A DNA stretch of 64,000 nt, taken from Ruoffia tabacinasalis (GTDB lineage: Bacteria; Bacillota; Bacilli; Lactobacillales; Aerococcaceae). Positions 1 through 8,618 of the stretch are shown here, piece by piece; position 1 is the first letter of the stretch, and each line of letters opens with the position of its first letter. The DNA lies in assembly GCF_042652985.1 (NCBI RefSeq), contig NZ_JBHSHQ010000046.1, positions 29,871 to 93,870 on the forward strand, read 5' to 3'. Under the pieces are notes generated by a model that did no database searches, was not told the DNA's origin, and worked only from the letters and a program-made list of their open reading frames with translations. Both the position numbers and the translations under genes were made by a program.

Positions 1-92
1 CTGTTTTTAAGTAAACGTCCTAAAGACGCAGCGACGATACCTTTACCAATTGATGACACAACGCCACCTGTAACAAATATATATTTTGCCAT
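1..92 (-). CDS. pyrG: CTP synthase, N-terminal fragment cut by the window edge
   Basis: About 30 N-terminal residues are visible, starting MAKYIFVTGGVVSSIGKG, the hallmark N-terminus of the CTP synthase synthetase domain, which aminates UTP to CTP with ATP and glutamine in the cytoplasm. The start is supported by an AAGGAG ribosome-binding site about nine bases upstream. The gene lies downstream of rpoE on the same strand, the usual Firmicutes order, but has its own promoter and attenuator in the 155-bp gap. The rest of the gene is outside the window. Confidence 0.95.
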   Translation of the reverse strand, partial: MAKYIFVTGGVVSSIGKGIVAASLGRLLKN

Positions 93-130
93 TATTGTAA
101 GCTCCTTTTTATATATTTTCGGGATATAAA

Positions 131-165
131 TAGAAAAGCCCCCTATTCCGATGGAATAGGGGTGC
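131..165 (-). terminator. pyrG leader attenuator (also terminates rpoE)
   Basis: Ten-base perfect arms (153-162 and 140-149, loop 150-152) followed on the minus strand by CTTTTCTATTT. The 5' arm of the RNA hairpin begins GCACCCCUAUU, so a poly-G 5' end made at low CTP could pair with its C run and block termination, as in the known pyrG system. It lies inside the pyrG leader, downstream of the GGGC start. Confidence 0.8.
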
Positions 166-198
166 TAATTAAGTAGATTGACCTTCCTCTTGAAAGGT

Positions 199-238
199 GC
201 CCAATTTAGATAATACGATAACTTTGTCGTTTCGTCAA
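199..238 (-). promoter_or_regulatory. pyrG promoter with GGGC transcription start
   Basis: On the minus strand, TTGACG (238-233), a 17-bp spacer and TATTAT (215-210) form a near-consensus promoter. Seven bases on, the predicted start reads GGGC (202-199). Starting with GGGC is the signature of the Bacillus/Lactococcus pyrG leader, where low CTP makes RNA polymerase add extra G residues (reiterative transcription). That mechanism is established for pyrG; its action here is inferred from the matching start and the C-rich terminator arm downstream. Confidence 0.8.
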
Positions 239-247
239 TAAAAAATT

Positions 248-907
248 TTAGTCTTCGTCTTCTTCCTCGAAAACTTCCTCTTCTTCATCTTCAAAATCGT
301 CATCATCGATATCGTCATCAAAGTCCTCGTCGTCTTCATCAAGTTCTAGATCATCGTCACCTAGCTCAGATAAATCACGTGCATAGACACCAAGTTCTTG
401 GTTGTCGTCTTCGTCATCTTCTTCGTCTTTAACGATTGGAACAACTTCTTCGACTTCATCTTCTTCATCGTCAAAGTCTTCTTCATCATCATAGATATCA
501 TCTAGATCTTCTGGATCATCATCGTTGTAGTCAATCATGTCGTCATTTTCGTCAAACGCATTTAGTTTGCGTTTTTTCTTGCGTCTGCGACGACGTGGTA
601 AATCTTCATCATCAATTGAACTTACAATTTCTTCATCGATTGAATCGATGGGATACCAAGCGCGTAGTCCCCAACGGTTATCTCCTAATGAAATGAAGCG
701 TCCATCAATATTGATGTCTGTATAAAAGCGTGTCATTTTCGCTTCCATCTCTTGTTCGCTTACATTTAAATAGTCTTGAATCGCAACCATTAATGCAGTG
801 AAATCATAGACATCACCTGTCTCTTCAAGAATCGCATGTGCAACTTCAATCGAAGAAAGTTCTTCAATATTTTCATTCTCAAATTGTTTTAAAATCAAAG
901 CTTCCAC
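248..907 (-). CDS. rpoE: DNA-directed RNA polymerase delta subunit
   Basis: 219 residues. The N-terminal HARE-HTH domain (about residues 1-90) is followed by a basic patch (105-114, RRRRRKKKRK) and an almost wholly Asp/Glu tail to the C-terminus. This two-part design is diagnostic of the Firmicutes delta subunit, which helps RNA polymerase recycle and tunes promoter sensitivity to the initiating NTP. It is slightly longer than the roughly 170-200 residues usual in the family because of the long acidic tail. The + strand reading frames through the repetitive acidic codons are shadows. It is followed by pyrG. Confidence 0.95.
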   Translation of the reverse strand: MEALILKQFENENIEELSSIEVAHAILEETGDVYDFTALMVAIQDYLNVSEQEMEAKMTRFYTDINIDGRFISLGDNRWGLRAWYPIDSIDEEIVSSIDDEDLPRRRRRKKKRKLNAFDENDDMIDYNDDDPEDLDDIYDDEEDFDDEEDEVEEVVPIVKDEEDDEDDNQELGVYARDLSELGDDDLELDEDDEDFDDDIDDDDFEDEEEEVFEEEDED

Positions 908-938
908 TTCCTTCCTCGTATTCTAATATATTACCGAT

Positions 939-1358
939 TTAATTACGATAATGCAATTGAAATTCATAGTCTCCAAGCGGTTCTTCGTTAATTAATACTT
1001 GGTATTGAATCATTAACTTCACACCTGTTTCTGTTTCAGAAAATTGAACTTTTTCGGTCTCAACTGCTAATTCCCATAGCCCTTGCGGTGTCATATAGGA
1101 TGTATATGTTTGTTTAAATGGATTAAACGTTAATGTATATTGCGGTTGTTTAATCTCTGCTATCAGATGCCCTGCGTCACGTTGAGTATACCACTTTACT
1201 TCAATTGGAATATCTTCGCGGTCGACGTAGGAGATTTTTGAAAAAGTCTTTAAATCAACTAACTCTCCTTTAGTCTCTAACAACCATTCATCTTTATGAG
1301 CTTGCTTATGATAGCGAATCTTTTGATCAACTTCAAGATAAATATTTTTTCTCTGCAC
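939..1358 (-). CDS. DUF1934 (YwiB-like) beta-barrel protein
   Basis: 139 residues from a GTG start, resembling the DUF1934/YwiB family, small proteins of unknown molecular function often found next to rpoE/pyrG or argS. The frame extends to an ATG at 1421, but that ATG has no ribosome-binding site and lies within the likely -10 region (TATAAT 1418-1413), so it would precede the transcript start. The GTG at 1358 has a GGTGA upstream and gives the usual family length. Transcribed divergently from lipL. Confidence 0.7.
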   Translation of the reverse strand: MQRKNIYLEVDQKIRYHKQAHKDEWLLETKGELVDLKTFSKISYVDREDIPIEVKWYTQRDAGHLIAEIKQPQYTLTFNPFKQTYTSYMTPQGLWELAVETEKVQFSETETGVKLMIQYQVLINEEPLGDYEFQLHYRN

Positions 1359-1404
1359 ATTTTCACCACACAATCTATAGTTATTTACTATTATAATCGA
1401 TTTT

Positions 1405-1440
1405 TTGTTATAATTATACATAACTATAAAATAATTACAA
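1405..1440. promoter_or_regulatory. Overlapping divergent promoters for DUF1934 and lipL
   Basis: Minus strand: TTGTAA (1440-1435), 16-bp spacer, TATAAT (1418-1413) for the DUF1934 gene. Plus strand: TTGTTA (1405-1410), 16-bp spacer, TAAAAT (1427-1432) for lipL. The two share the same AT-rich 36 bp, so both polymerases could not bind together. Confidence 0.5.
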
Positions 1441-1457
1441 AATGAAGGAAGGTTTCT

Positions 1458-2312
1458 ATGCTTTCAAATCAAGAATATATATCATCCCAACAATGGCTTG
1501 TATTTTCAGAACAAGACAATCCATCAAAAAGGGATCCAAACAGTGCACTCAGTTACCAAGACAGCTTCATCCGCTGGGTTCCAGCTCTAAACGATTACGC
1601 TCGTAAACCTTATGGTGTCGTACACTTCTATCCATTTGACTATCCAGCTATCCTACTTGGGGCAAAAGATACTCGTCTGCCAGAACTGGGCAATGCGAAT
1701 AATTATCTCGTTGACCTTGGTTACACACTAGTTCAACGTCCTCATGGTGGCTTAGCTGTTGTTAATGATCCGGGTGTCATAAACTTTGGACTGGTGAGTG
1801 ATAATCGTCATTTTGACTTATCGATTGATCATGCTTACGAGCAAATGGTTGCTTTAGTGGCGCAGTCCTTAGAGTCATTCGGCGTAAAAGTAGAAAGCTA
1901 TGAAATTCCAGATTCTTATTGCCCTGGTAAATACGACTTAGTTGTCAACGGGAAAAAAATTGGGGGCATTGCGCAACGTCGCTTCAAATCTGGTGTCACA
2001 ACGGCTGCTTACTTAAGTGTCAACGGTGACCAACAAGCGCGTGCTGAATTAATCCAGGCTTATTACCGTACAGGTGAAGCGGGTAGTGACTATCCTTTAA
2101 TCAATCCTAACTCAATGACAACGATTGAAGCAGTGATCGGTGAACCAATCCAAGTCGCTGAATATCAAAAATTAATAATTTCAACGATGGAAAAATACGG
2201 TTCACTGACTCAAGGCGACTATGAAAACCCTGAATTAAAAGCTTTATACGAAAAAGCTTTCGACAAGACAACCGCTCGGTCATACAAAATCCAACCTGAT
2301 CAATTACCTTAA
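1458..2312 (+). CDS. lipL: Octanoyl-[GcvH]:protein N-octanoyltransferase
   Basis: 284 residues of the BPL/LplA/LipB fold. RPHGG (94-98) and SYCPGKYDLVVNGKKIGG, with catalytic Cys155, match LipL (Bacillus YwfL), the amidotransferase that moves octanoyl or lipoyl groups from GcvH to E2 subunits of 2-oxoacid dehydrogenases. Simple lipoate ligases lack a Cys at this place, so LipL is preferred over LplA. Start chosen for the AAGGAAGG site at 1445-1452. Its stop overlaps the ribosome-binding site of the next gene, so the two are probably an operon. Confidence 0.85.
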   Translation: MLSNQEYISSQQWLVFSEQDNPSKRDPNSALSYQDSFIRWVPALNDYARKPYGVVHFYPFDYPAILLGAKDTRLPELGNANNYLVDLGYTLVQRPHGGLAVVNDPGVINFGLVSDNRHFDLSIDHAYEQMVALVAQSLESFGVKVESYEIPDSYCPGKYDLVVNGKKIGGIAQRRFKSGVTTAAYLSVNGDQQARAELIQAYYRTGEAGSDYPLINPNSMTTIEAVIGEPIQVAEYQKLIISTMEKYGSLTQGDYENPELKALYEKAFDKTTARSYKIQPDQLP

Positions 2313-2322
2313 GGAGTTAATG

Positions 2323-3720
2323 ATGGCTACTTATAATGAAAAATATCAATTACAAATCTTGCCTCGAGAGAAAGTATTTCGCGATCCCGTTCATGACTAC
2401 ATTCATATTCAAGATTCGATTATCTTAAAGTTAATTGATACGGTCGAGTTCCAACGTCTGCGTCGAATTCGTCAACTTGGAACGTCTTCTTACACTTTTC
2501 ACGGTGCAGAGCATAGCCGTTTCAACCATTCTTTAGGTGTGTATGAGATTACTCGTCGCATCATCAACAATTTCGTACGTAATTATCCTAGTCTCGAAGC
2601 CGGTGATGGCTTATGGGATGATAGCGAACGCCTTGTTGCCTTATGTGCGGCACTTCTGCATGATATTGGACACGGACCCTTCTCACATACGTTTGAAGGA
2701 ATTTTCGATACCGACCATGAAATTGTGACTCAAAAAATTATTATGTCGCCCGATACTGAAATTAACCATGTATTGAAGTTAATGGGTGATGATTTTCCAG
2801 AAAAAGTAGCCAGTGTCATTAATAAAACTTACCCTAATCAACAAGTCGTGCAATTAATCTCTAGCCAGATTGACGCTGACCGAATGGACTATCTAATTCG
2901 CGATGCCTATTATGCTGGCGTAAGTTACGGTGCTTTTGATATTACTCGAATTTTGCGTGTCATTCGACCGTTCAACAATCAAATTGTCTTTGATTTCTCA
3001 GGGATGCACGCAGTTGAACACTACATTGTGAGTCGCTATCAAATGTATATGCAAGTGTATTTTCACCCAGTTTCTCGCGGAATGGAAGAAGTGTTGCGGA
3101 ACTTACTTGCCCGTGCAAAATATTGTTACGACCAAAAACCGGAATCAATGAAACATTCCATTGATTTGTTGATTCCTTTCTTAGAAGGTGAATGGGATTT
3201 AGAAGACTATTTACGTCTAGATGACTACGTTTTAAGTAGTTATTTCTCACATTGGTTACTTGAAGATGATGACATCTTGAAAGATTTAGCTTACCGCTTC
3301 TTAAACCGAAAACCGTTCAAGTCACTCTTATCGAGCGATGACCAACGTGATGAACTAACATCTTCGATTCAAAATGAAATGCTGGCAGAAGGCTATGACC
3401 CAGAATACTACTTTGGGGAAAATAGCTCCTTCGACTTGCCTTATGATTTCTATCGCCCTGACTCAACAAGTACGCGCACGCAAATTGATTTCTTAACAAA
3501 ACAAAATCAAGTCGTCGAATTGTCACAAGTCAGTGCCTTAGTGCAATCCTTAACCGGAGTGCCGCGTGGTGAGCAACGCTTGTATTATCCACGTGAAGTC
3601 TTGCATACGATACTGAAAATCTCTGAAGCAGATTTAACCCCTGATCAGGAAAAAATAATCGCAGCTTATAATGAAGAAACGAATGATGTAACCTTTAATA
3701 TTCAACAGAGATTATTTTAA
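2323..3720 (+). CDS. HD-domain phosphohydrolase (YwfO/EF1143 dNTPase-like)
   Basis: 465 residues. Metal-binding HD motif residues are visible: His64 in GAEHSRFNHSLG, His113-Asp114 in LLHDIGHGPFSH, and a later Asp in SSQIDADRMDYL. This pattern matches the SAMHD1-like HD family; the Enterococcus homologue EF1143 is a deoxynucleoside triphosphate triphosphohydrolase. A role in dNTP pool control is inferred. Of two consecutive ATG codons (2320, 2323), the second is better spaced (6 bases) from AAGGAG at 2311-2316. The site overlaps the lipL stop codon, implying coupled translation. Confidence 0.8.
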   Translation: MATYNEKYQLQILPREKVFRDPVHDYIHIQDSIILKLIDTVEFQRLRRIRQLGTSSYTFHGAEHSRFNHSLGVYEITRRIINNFVRNYPSLEAGDGLWDDSERLVALCAALLHDIGHGPFSHTFEGIFDTDHEIVTQKIIMSPDTEINHVLKLMGDDFPEKVASVINKTYPNQQVVQLISSQIDADRMDYLIRDAYYAGVSYGAFDITRILRVIRPFNNQIVFDFSGMHAVEHYIVSRYQMYMQVYFHPVSRGMEEVLRNLLARAKYCYDQKPESMKHSIDLLIPFLEGEWDLEDYLRLDDYVLSSYFSHWLLEDDDILKDLAYRFLNRKPFKSLLSSDDQRDELTSSIQNEMLAEGYDPEYYFGENSSFDLPYDFYRPDSTSTRTQIDFLTKQNQVVELSQVSALVQSLTGVPRGEQRLYYPREVLHTILKISEADLTPDQEKIIAAYNEETNDVTFNIQQRLF

Positions 3721-3747
3721 TATTTATGGCTTGGAATAAAGCTTATT

Positions 3748-3794
3748 CCCCAGCAATTTTGGTTGTATAACCGGAATTGTTGGGGATTTTGTTT
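3748..3794 (+). terminator. Terminator after the HD hydrolase
   Basis: Seventeen-base arms (3748-3764, 3769-3785) with several G-U pairs and a GTAT loop, followed by ATTTTGTTT. Ends the lipL operon just before repeat array A. Confidence 0.7.
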
Positions 3795-3800
3795 GTGGTG

Positions 3801-4447
3801 GGGTGTGAGCGTGTCCCTGACATTTTCTCAAGGACATTTTTTCGTGTTTCGTGTCCCTGAGATTTTCTCAAGGATGGTTTGGTGCCTTGAATATTTCTCA
3901 GGGATCCTTTTCGGCGTTTTGCATCCCTGAGATTTTCTCAAGGATGGTTTGGTGCCTTGAATATTTCTCAGGGACAATTTTTCGTGTTTCGTGTCCTTGA
4001 GATTTTCTCAGGGACATTTTTTCGTGTTTCGTGTCCTTGAGATTTTCTCAGGGACATTTTTTCGTGTTTCGTGTCCTTGAGATTTTTTCAGGGATGGTTT
4101 GGTGCCTTGATAATTTCTCAGGGATCCTTTTCGGCGTTTTGCATCCCTGAGATTTTCTCAAGGATGGTTTGGTGCCTTGAATATTTCTCAGGGATCCTTT
4201 TCGGCGTTTTGCATCCCTGAGATTTTTTCAAGGATGGTTTGGTGCCCTGAATAGTTCTCAGGGATTCTTTTCGGCATTTTGCATCCCTGAGATTTTCTCA
4301 AGGATGGTTTGGTGCTCTGAATAGTTCTCAGGGACCTTTTTCGGCATATTGCATCCCTGAGATTTTCTCAAGGATGATTCGGTGCTCTAAATAGTTCTCA
4401 GGGATCCTTTTCGGCGTTTCGTGTCCCTGACTTTTTCTAAAGGACAC
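3801..4447. repeat. Palindromic repeat array A (30/40-bp alternating units)
   Basis: Eighteen copies of a short inverted repeat of the form TCCYTGAGA-TTT-TCTCARGGA, or a diverged TGCCTTGAATATTTCTCAGGG form. Their right ends fall at 3830, 3870, 3900, 3940, 3970, 4010, 4050, 4090, 4120, 4160, 4190, 4230, 4260, 4300, 4330, 4370, 4400 and 4440. Spacing alternates 40 and 30 bp, giving a 70-bp dimer; a run of three 40-bp steps interrupts this. Linkers are of three kinds (TTTTTCGTGTTTCG, TGGTTTGGTG, CCTTTTCGGCGTTTTGC). There is no coding frame. It lies between two convergent genes and fills the gap completely. Confidence 0.95.
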
Positions 4448-4474
4448 ATTTTCCGTACACCTAATTTTCCCTAC

Positions 4475-4504
4475 CAAAAAAGGATACGTCACAATGACGT
4501 ATCC
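4475..4504 (-). terminator. Terminator of the M20 amidohydrolase gene
   Basis: Perfect ten-base arms (4495-4504, 4482-4491) with a three-base loop; on the minus strand the stem is followed by TTTTTT (4481-4476). Confidence 0.85.
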
Positions 4505-4512
4505 TCAATAAT

Positions 4513-5703
4513 CTAAGCTTGATTCAAGTAATCTAATGCGAATTCAACGTGGAAGGATGCCATGATTGGTAATACATCTTCATCTAAATTGAATTTCTCG
4601 TGATGCAAACCGTATGAAGTTTCTTCAGAGCTACTTACCCCAACGCGGGCATATGTTCCTGGTATCTTTGTTAAGAAGTCCGCAAAGTCATCTGAGCCCA
4701 TACTTGGCTGGCTTTGTTTGATGACGTTTGCTTCTCCAACAATTTTCGCTCCAGCACGTTGGGCACGTAATGTTGCATCCTCGTCATTAATGTTTGGAGC
4801 TGCAGCCGGATAGTTTTCAAACTCAATCGTTGCCCCAAATACTTTCGCAATATCATGAGCAGTTTCTTCTATCTTAGCTAAAAAATGTTCGCGTGTTTCA
4901 TGACTTAATGTACGTAATGTCCCCTCGATTTTTGCATGATTGGAAACAATATTATAACGCGTACCTGAAGTGAATTTTCCAATTCCAATTACTGCTGGTT
5001 CTAAGGGATTCAGTAAGCGGGATACTAAGTTTTGTAATTCCGTTACAATATTTGCTCCGGCAGCTAAAGCATCAACGCCAGTATGTGGGCGGGCAACATG
5101 GGCACTTTTACCTGTGACATTGATTGTAAAGATATCACAAGATGCCATGGTAGGACCTGACACTGCTTGAATGGTACCGACTGGTAAGGCTGGTTCTACA
5201 TGCATACCAAACACTTGACCTACGCCATCTAATAGACCACTTTCGATAAATTGGTACGCACCGCTCCCAATTTCTTCTGCTTGTTGGAAAGCCACTAAGA
5301 CAGTTCCAGCAAACTGTTCACGGTGTGATGCTAAATAAGCAACCGCACCAAGAAGCCCTGAGTTGTGGGCGTCATGACCACACGCATGCATAATCCCTTC
5401 ATTTAATGATGGGAAGTCATGACTAGTCGCTTCAGTGATTTCTAAGGCATCAATATCCGCACGCAGTAATACTTTTCGCTCGCGTTGGCTTTGGGTCGAA
5501 TCATTCTTTGTTCCTGTAATCGTCCCTAAAGTTCCTGTTTCACCGACTTTTCCAAAAGGAATATTGAGATCCGTAAGTATTTCTTGGATTTTCTCAGCTG
5601 TTTTAAATTCTTTTAAACTAGGTTCTGGGTGTTGATGGAAATGACGACGCCATGTTACGATTTGTTCTTTATTTGCTTGAATTTCTGGAATAACTTGTAC
5701 CAA
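4513..5703 (-). CDS. M20D-family metal-dependent amidohydrolase (N-acyl amino acid or hippurate hydrolase type)
   Basis: 396 residues. Motifs typical of M20D enzymes: RADIDALEI, HACGHDAH and EEIGSGA (metal ligands and general base), then a lid/dimerisation domain with SAHVARPHTGVDA. The family removes acyl groups from amino acids (N-acetyl amino acids, hippurate, N-acetyl-diaminopimelate) in the cytoplasm; the exact substrate cannot be read from sequence. It follows four methionine-type binding proteins on the same strand, so processing of an N-acylated or S-containing amino acid is possible but only an inference. Single terminator downstream. Confidence 0.8.
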   Translation of the reverse strand: MVQVIPEIQANKEQIVTWRRHFHQHPEPSLKEFKTAEKIQEILTDLNIPFGKVGETGTLGTITGTKNDSTQSQRERKVLLRADIDALEITEATSHDFPSLNEGIMHACGHDAHNSGLLGAVAYLASHREQFAGTVLVAFQQAEEIGSGAYQFIESGLLDGVGQVFGMHVEPALPVGTIQAVSGPTMASCDIFTINVTGKSAHVARPHTGVDALAAGANIVTELQNLVSRLLNPLEPAVIGIGKFTSGTRYNIVSNHAKIEGTLRTLSHETREHFLAKIEETAHDIAKVFGATIEFENYPAAAPNINDEDATLRAQRAGAKIVGEANVIKQSQPSMGSDDFADFLTKIPGTYARVGVSSSEETSYGLHHEKFNLDEDVLPIMASFHVEFALDYLNQA

Positions 5704-5741
5704 TTTAGTTCCTACTTTCTATTGCCTTTATTACTTAGTTT

Positions 5742-6614
5742 CTACTCTGCCACTTCTGTGACCGTTTGATTCTCGATATCAACGTCGTATTCTCTGAATA
5801 CTGGGATTAATGAACCGTCACTTGATTCTTTAATAATTTCTGCGATTTCATCTGTTTGGAATAACTCAACGATTTTTAAATATAATGGGTTGTCTTTGTC
5901 TTCTTCACGGGCTGCAATCACATTAATATACATCGGATTCACATTATCTAAATTATGAGCATCCGCAAAAATCGCATCTGAAACTTTAAGTCCTGCATCT
6001 GAAGCAAAACCAGTATTAATAATTGCCGCATCAACATCTTGCAGTACTACAGCTGCCATCGCTGGGTCTAATAATTCAAACTGTAAATCTTTGGGATTAT
6101 CTAGAATATCTTTCTCTTCTGGGAAAATGCCCGCCGCCTCATCAACATCAATTAAGCCCGCAATTTCTAAGGCTTGAAGCGCGCGTCCATAAGTTGATGG
6201 ATCGTTTGGAATCGCTATCGTTCCGCCATTTGGAATATCTTCCACTGACGTGTGTTTATCAGAATATAAACCTAAAGGCGTAATTAATGTATTCCCTATC
6301 GGTGTAATTGTTCCATTATTTTCATCATTCCAAGAAAATAGAAACGGATACCCTTGCGTAGCGTTTAAATCTAATGAGCCATTTTGTAAGGCTTCATTTG
6401 GTTGATTGTAATCTGAGAATAGCACAAGTTCAATTTCAATGCCTTCTTGTTCTAATGCATTTTCAACGACAACATTCCAATAGTCATAAGCATTTGAACT
6501 GGCTAAGCCTATCGTTACTTTCTCACCTTCAAATTCCCCTTGGGCAGAAGCTTGAGTCGGTAAAAAGCTTGCGATAGTAATGATTGCTAAGAATGAATAT
6601 AATAATTTTTTCAT
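5742..6614 (-). CDS. NlpA/MetQ-family substrate-binding protein, paralogue 4 of the cluster
   Basis: 290 residues. After the signal peptide comes EFEGEKVTIGLASSNAYDYW, the lipoprotein-9 (NlpA/MetQ) fold that binds methionine or related amino acids outside the cell. The start at 6614 has GGAGG six bases upstream; a longer in-frame start at 6674 would lie inside a terminator hairpin and is rejected. The signal peptide ends TQASAQG, a signal peptidase I type site, with no lipobox Cys. Unlike the other three it lacks a long Ser/Glu C-terminal tail and has ATQGYPFLF where they have AFQHVAFL. An internal terminator separates it from paralogue 3. No MetN or MetI gene is nearby. Confidence 0.85.
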   Translation of the reverse strand: MKKLLYSFLAIITIASFLPTQASAQGEFEGEKVTIGLASSNAYDYWNVVVENALEQEGIEIELVLFSDYNQPNEALQNGSLDLNATQGYPFLFSWNDENNGTITPIGNTLITPLGLYSDKHTSVEDIPNGGTIAIPNDPSTYGRALQALEIAGLIDVDEAAGIFPEEKDILDNPKDLQFELLDPAMAAVVLQDVDAAIINTGFASDAGLKVSDAIFADAHNLDNVNPMYINVIAAREEDKDNPLYLKIVELFQTDEIAEIIKESSDGSLIPVFREYDVDIENQTVTEVAE

Positions 6615-6633
6615 TGTGGACCTCCATTTTTTA

Positions 6634-6693
6634 TTAAAAAAAGCGCAAGTAAAGTCTACAACCACTTTCTTCATTGTAACTTACTTACGCTTT
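6634..6693 (-). terminator. Intra-operon terminator before the last MetQ-like gene
   Basis: Long imperfect stem (6679-6693 with 6641-6654) followed on the minus strand by TTTTTTT. It sits just before the ribosome-binding site of the 5742-6614 gene, so it should reduce read-through from the three upstream paralogues. Confidence 0.7.
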
Positions 6694-6719
6694 AAGTTTG
6701 TTTCTTTTAAAGTGTTTGA

Positions 6720-7634
6720 CTATTCAGCCGATTCTTCTGACTCTTCTGATTCTTCCGTTGTTTCTTCTGATTCTGATGAATCTGATTCTTCTTCGCCTTC
6801 TTCAGTCCATGCTGGAACATCTCCACCGTTACTTGCTTCAGCTAATTTTTCAGCGACTTCGTCTGTTTGGTATAATTCTACAACTTTAGCAAATAATTCG
6901 CTGTCTGCGTTGTCACCATTTACTGCGATAATGTTTTTGTAATCATCTGGTAAGTCTGCAGGATTTTCTGCATCTAGAAAGATAGCATCTTCAACACTTA
7001 AACCAGCGTCTAAAGCAAATGTGTTGTTAATGACTGCTGCATCCACATCTGGTAAAGCTTGCGCAATTTGTGCTGCTTCTAATTCTTCAAATTGAATATT
7101 TAATGGGTTATCAGTTACATCTGCAACCGTTGGTAAAATACCTGCTTCATCATCGACTTCGATTAGGCCAGCTAATTCTAAACCTAATAATGCACGTCCA
7201 CCATTTGTTGGGTCGTTAGGAATTGCGATCACTGCGTCTTCTGGAATCTCTTCAATTGAAGTAATTGATTCAGAATACACTCCTAATGGTGTAACATATG
7301 AGAAACCTAAAGCTTCTAGGTTACCATCATTTGCTTCATTCCATTCGTTTAAGAAAGCTACGTGTTGGAAAGCATTTAAATCTGTTGATCCGTCTTGTAA
7401 AGCAACGTTTGGTTGAACATAGTCTGTAAATAATACTAATTCAAGTTCAATACCTTCTTGCTCTAAGGCTTGTTCTGAAACAAATTCCCAAACTTGTTCT
7501 TCTGCTTCACTTACGACACCAACGGTTACTGTTTCGCCTTCAAATTCACCTTGAGCTTGAACTGCTGAAGTTGCTCCAACTAAAACACTACCTGCTAATG
7601 ATAATACACCTAATGATTTAAAGAATTTTTTCAT
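6720..7634 (-). CDS. NlpA/MetQ-family substrate-binding protein, paralogue 3
   Basis: 304 residues. Signal peptide MKKFFKSLGVLSLAGSVLVG... ending SAVQAQG, with no lipobox Cys, then the EFEGETVTVGV start of the mature NlpA/MetQ domain and conserved NAFQHVAFLNEWNEAN and NDPTNGGRALLGLE segments. The last ~30 residues are a low-complexity acidic Ser/Glu/Thr tail not needed for the fold. Likely a methionine (or D-methionine, methionine sulfoxide, or related) binding protein, given the family and the methionine T-box upstream of the cluster. 23 bp from the preceding paralogue. Confidence 0.87.
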   Translation of the reverse strand: MKKFFKSLGVLSLAGSVLVGATSAVQAQGEFEGETVTVGVVSEAEEQVWEFVSEQALEQEGIELELVLFTDYVQPNVALQDGSTDLNAFQHVAFLNEWNEANDGNLEALGFSYVTPLGVYSESITSIEEIPEDAVIAIPNDPTNGGRALLGLELAGLIEVDDEAGILPTVADVTDNPLNIQFEELEAAQIAQALPDVDAAVINNTFALDAGLSVEDAIFLDAENPADLPDDYKNIIAVNGDNADSELFAKVVELYQTDEVAEKLAEASNGGDVPAWTEEGEEESDSSESEETTEESEESEESAE

Positions 7635-7657
7635 GATAAATCTCTCCTTTTTTATGT

Positions 7658-8590
7658 TTATTCAGTATCTTCTTCTGTTGATTCTTCGCTTGATTCTTCA
7701 GTTGACTCTTCTGATCCATCCGTACTTTCAGCAGACTCATAGCCTTCCCAAGCTGGAATACTTCCACCGTTACTTGATTCAATAATCACTTCCGCTACGT
7801 CAGCAGTTTGGTATAGTTCTACGATTTTTAATAGTAATGGACTTTCAGCATCTTCAGAACGTGCTGCAATAATATTACGGTAAGTATCACTTAACTCTTC
7901 TGGTGTATCTGTATCTACGAAGATAGCATCTTCTGTTACAGATAAACCTGCGTCTTCTGCATGACCTGTGTTAATAATCGCTGCTGCAACATCTGGTAGT
8001 GATTGTGGAATTTGAGCTGCATCTAATTCGATAATTTCTAGATTTAATGGGTTCTCAGTAATATCATCAATCGTTGGTAATACGCCTACAGCGTCATCCA
8101 CTTCGATTAGTCCAGCGATTTCTAAGGCAAGTAAAGCACGCCCACCATTTGTTGGGTCATTAGGAACTGCGATACTGTCGCCATCTACAATTTCTTCTAC
8201 CGATGTAATTTTGTCTGAGTATAAGCCCATCGGTGTCACTAATGTAAAGCCTAAGTTGACTAGATCTTCGTCGTTCGCTTCGTTCCAGTTTTCTAAAAAG
8301 GCAACGTGTTGAAAGGCATTTAAATCTAAAGACCCATTCGCTAAGGCTTCGTTCGGTTGGTTATAGTCAGTTAATAGTGTGACATCAATCTCAATACCTT
8401 CTTGTTCTAAAGCTTTATCAGCTACATAGCCCCAAACTTCTGCACCATTATCTCCAACAACACCTACATTGACTTTCTCGCCTTCAAATTCTCCCGAACT
8501 TTCTTGTGCAAATGCCACTTGAGTAGCTGGCGCTAGAATGAGTGAACTCGTTAAGGCAACTTTTCCTAACTTCTTAAGTAATTTTAACAT
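7658..8590 (-). CDS. NlpA/MetQ-family substrate-binding protein, paralogue 2
   Basis: 310 residues. Signal peptide MLKLLKKLGKVALTSSLILAP... ending AFAQES, with no Cys. The mature part carries the shared EFEGEKVNVGVV, NAFQHVAFLENWNEAN and NDPTNGGRALLALE motifs. The C-terminal ~25 residues are a Ser/Glu/Thr tail like those of its neighbours. Extracellular amino-acid binding is the family role. Spacing of 28 bp from paralogue 1 and 23 bp to paralogue 3 indicates one transcript from the T-box leader. Divergence between paralogues suggests a range of related ligands rather than simple dosage, but this is inference. Confidence 0.87.
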   Translation of the reverse strand: MLKLLKKLGKVALTSSLILAPATQVAFAQESSGEFEGEKVNVGVVGDNGAEVWGYVADKALEQEGIEIDVTLLTDYNQPNEALANGSLDLNAFQHVAFLENWNEANDEDLVNLGFTLVTPMGLYSDKITSVEEIVDGDSIAVPNDPTNGGRALLALEIAGLIEVDDAVGVLPTIDDITENPLNLEIIELDAAQIPQSLPDVAAAIINTGHAEDAGLSVTEDAIFVDTDTPEELSDTYRNIIAARSEDAESPLLLKIVELYQTADVAEVIIESSNGGSIPAWEGYESAESTDGSEESTEESSEESTEEDTE

Positions 8591-8618
8591 AGCACTTTTC
8601 TCCTTTTATCTTTGACTA

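Noticed and set aside
436..725. Plus-strand open frames opposite rpoE
   Set aside because: Low-complexity His/Leu/Ser frames that mirror the repetitive acidic codons of the delta subunit. No ribosome-binding sites.
3801..4447. CRISPR array
   Set aside because: Units are palindromic and the sequences between them are themselves repeated, not unique spacers. No cas genes are present. The same holds for the other three arrays.
6615..6674. Longer N-terminus for the fourth MetQ paralogue
   Set aside because: The extra 20 residues come from the 3' arm of a terminator hairpin and would bury the signal peptide; the start at 6614 has a proper GGAGG.
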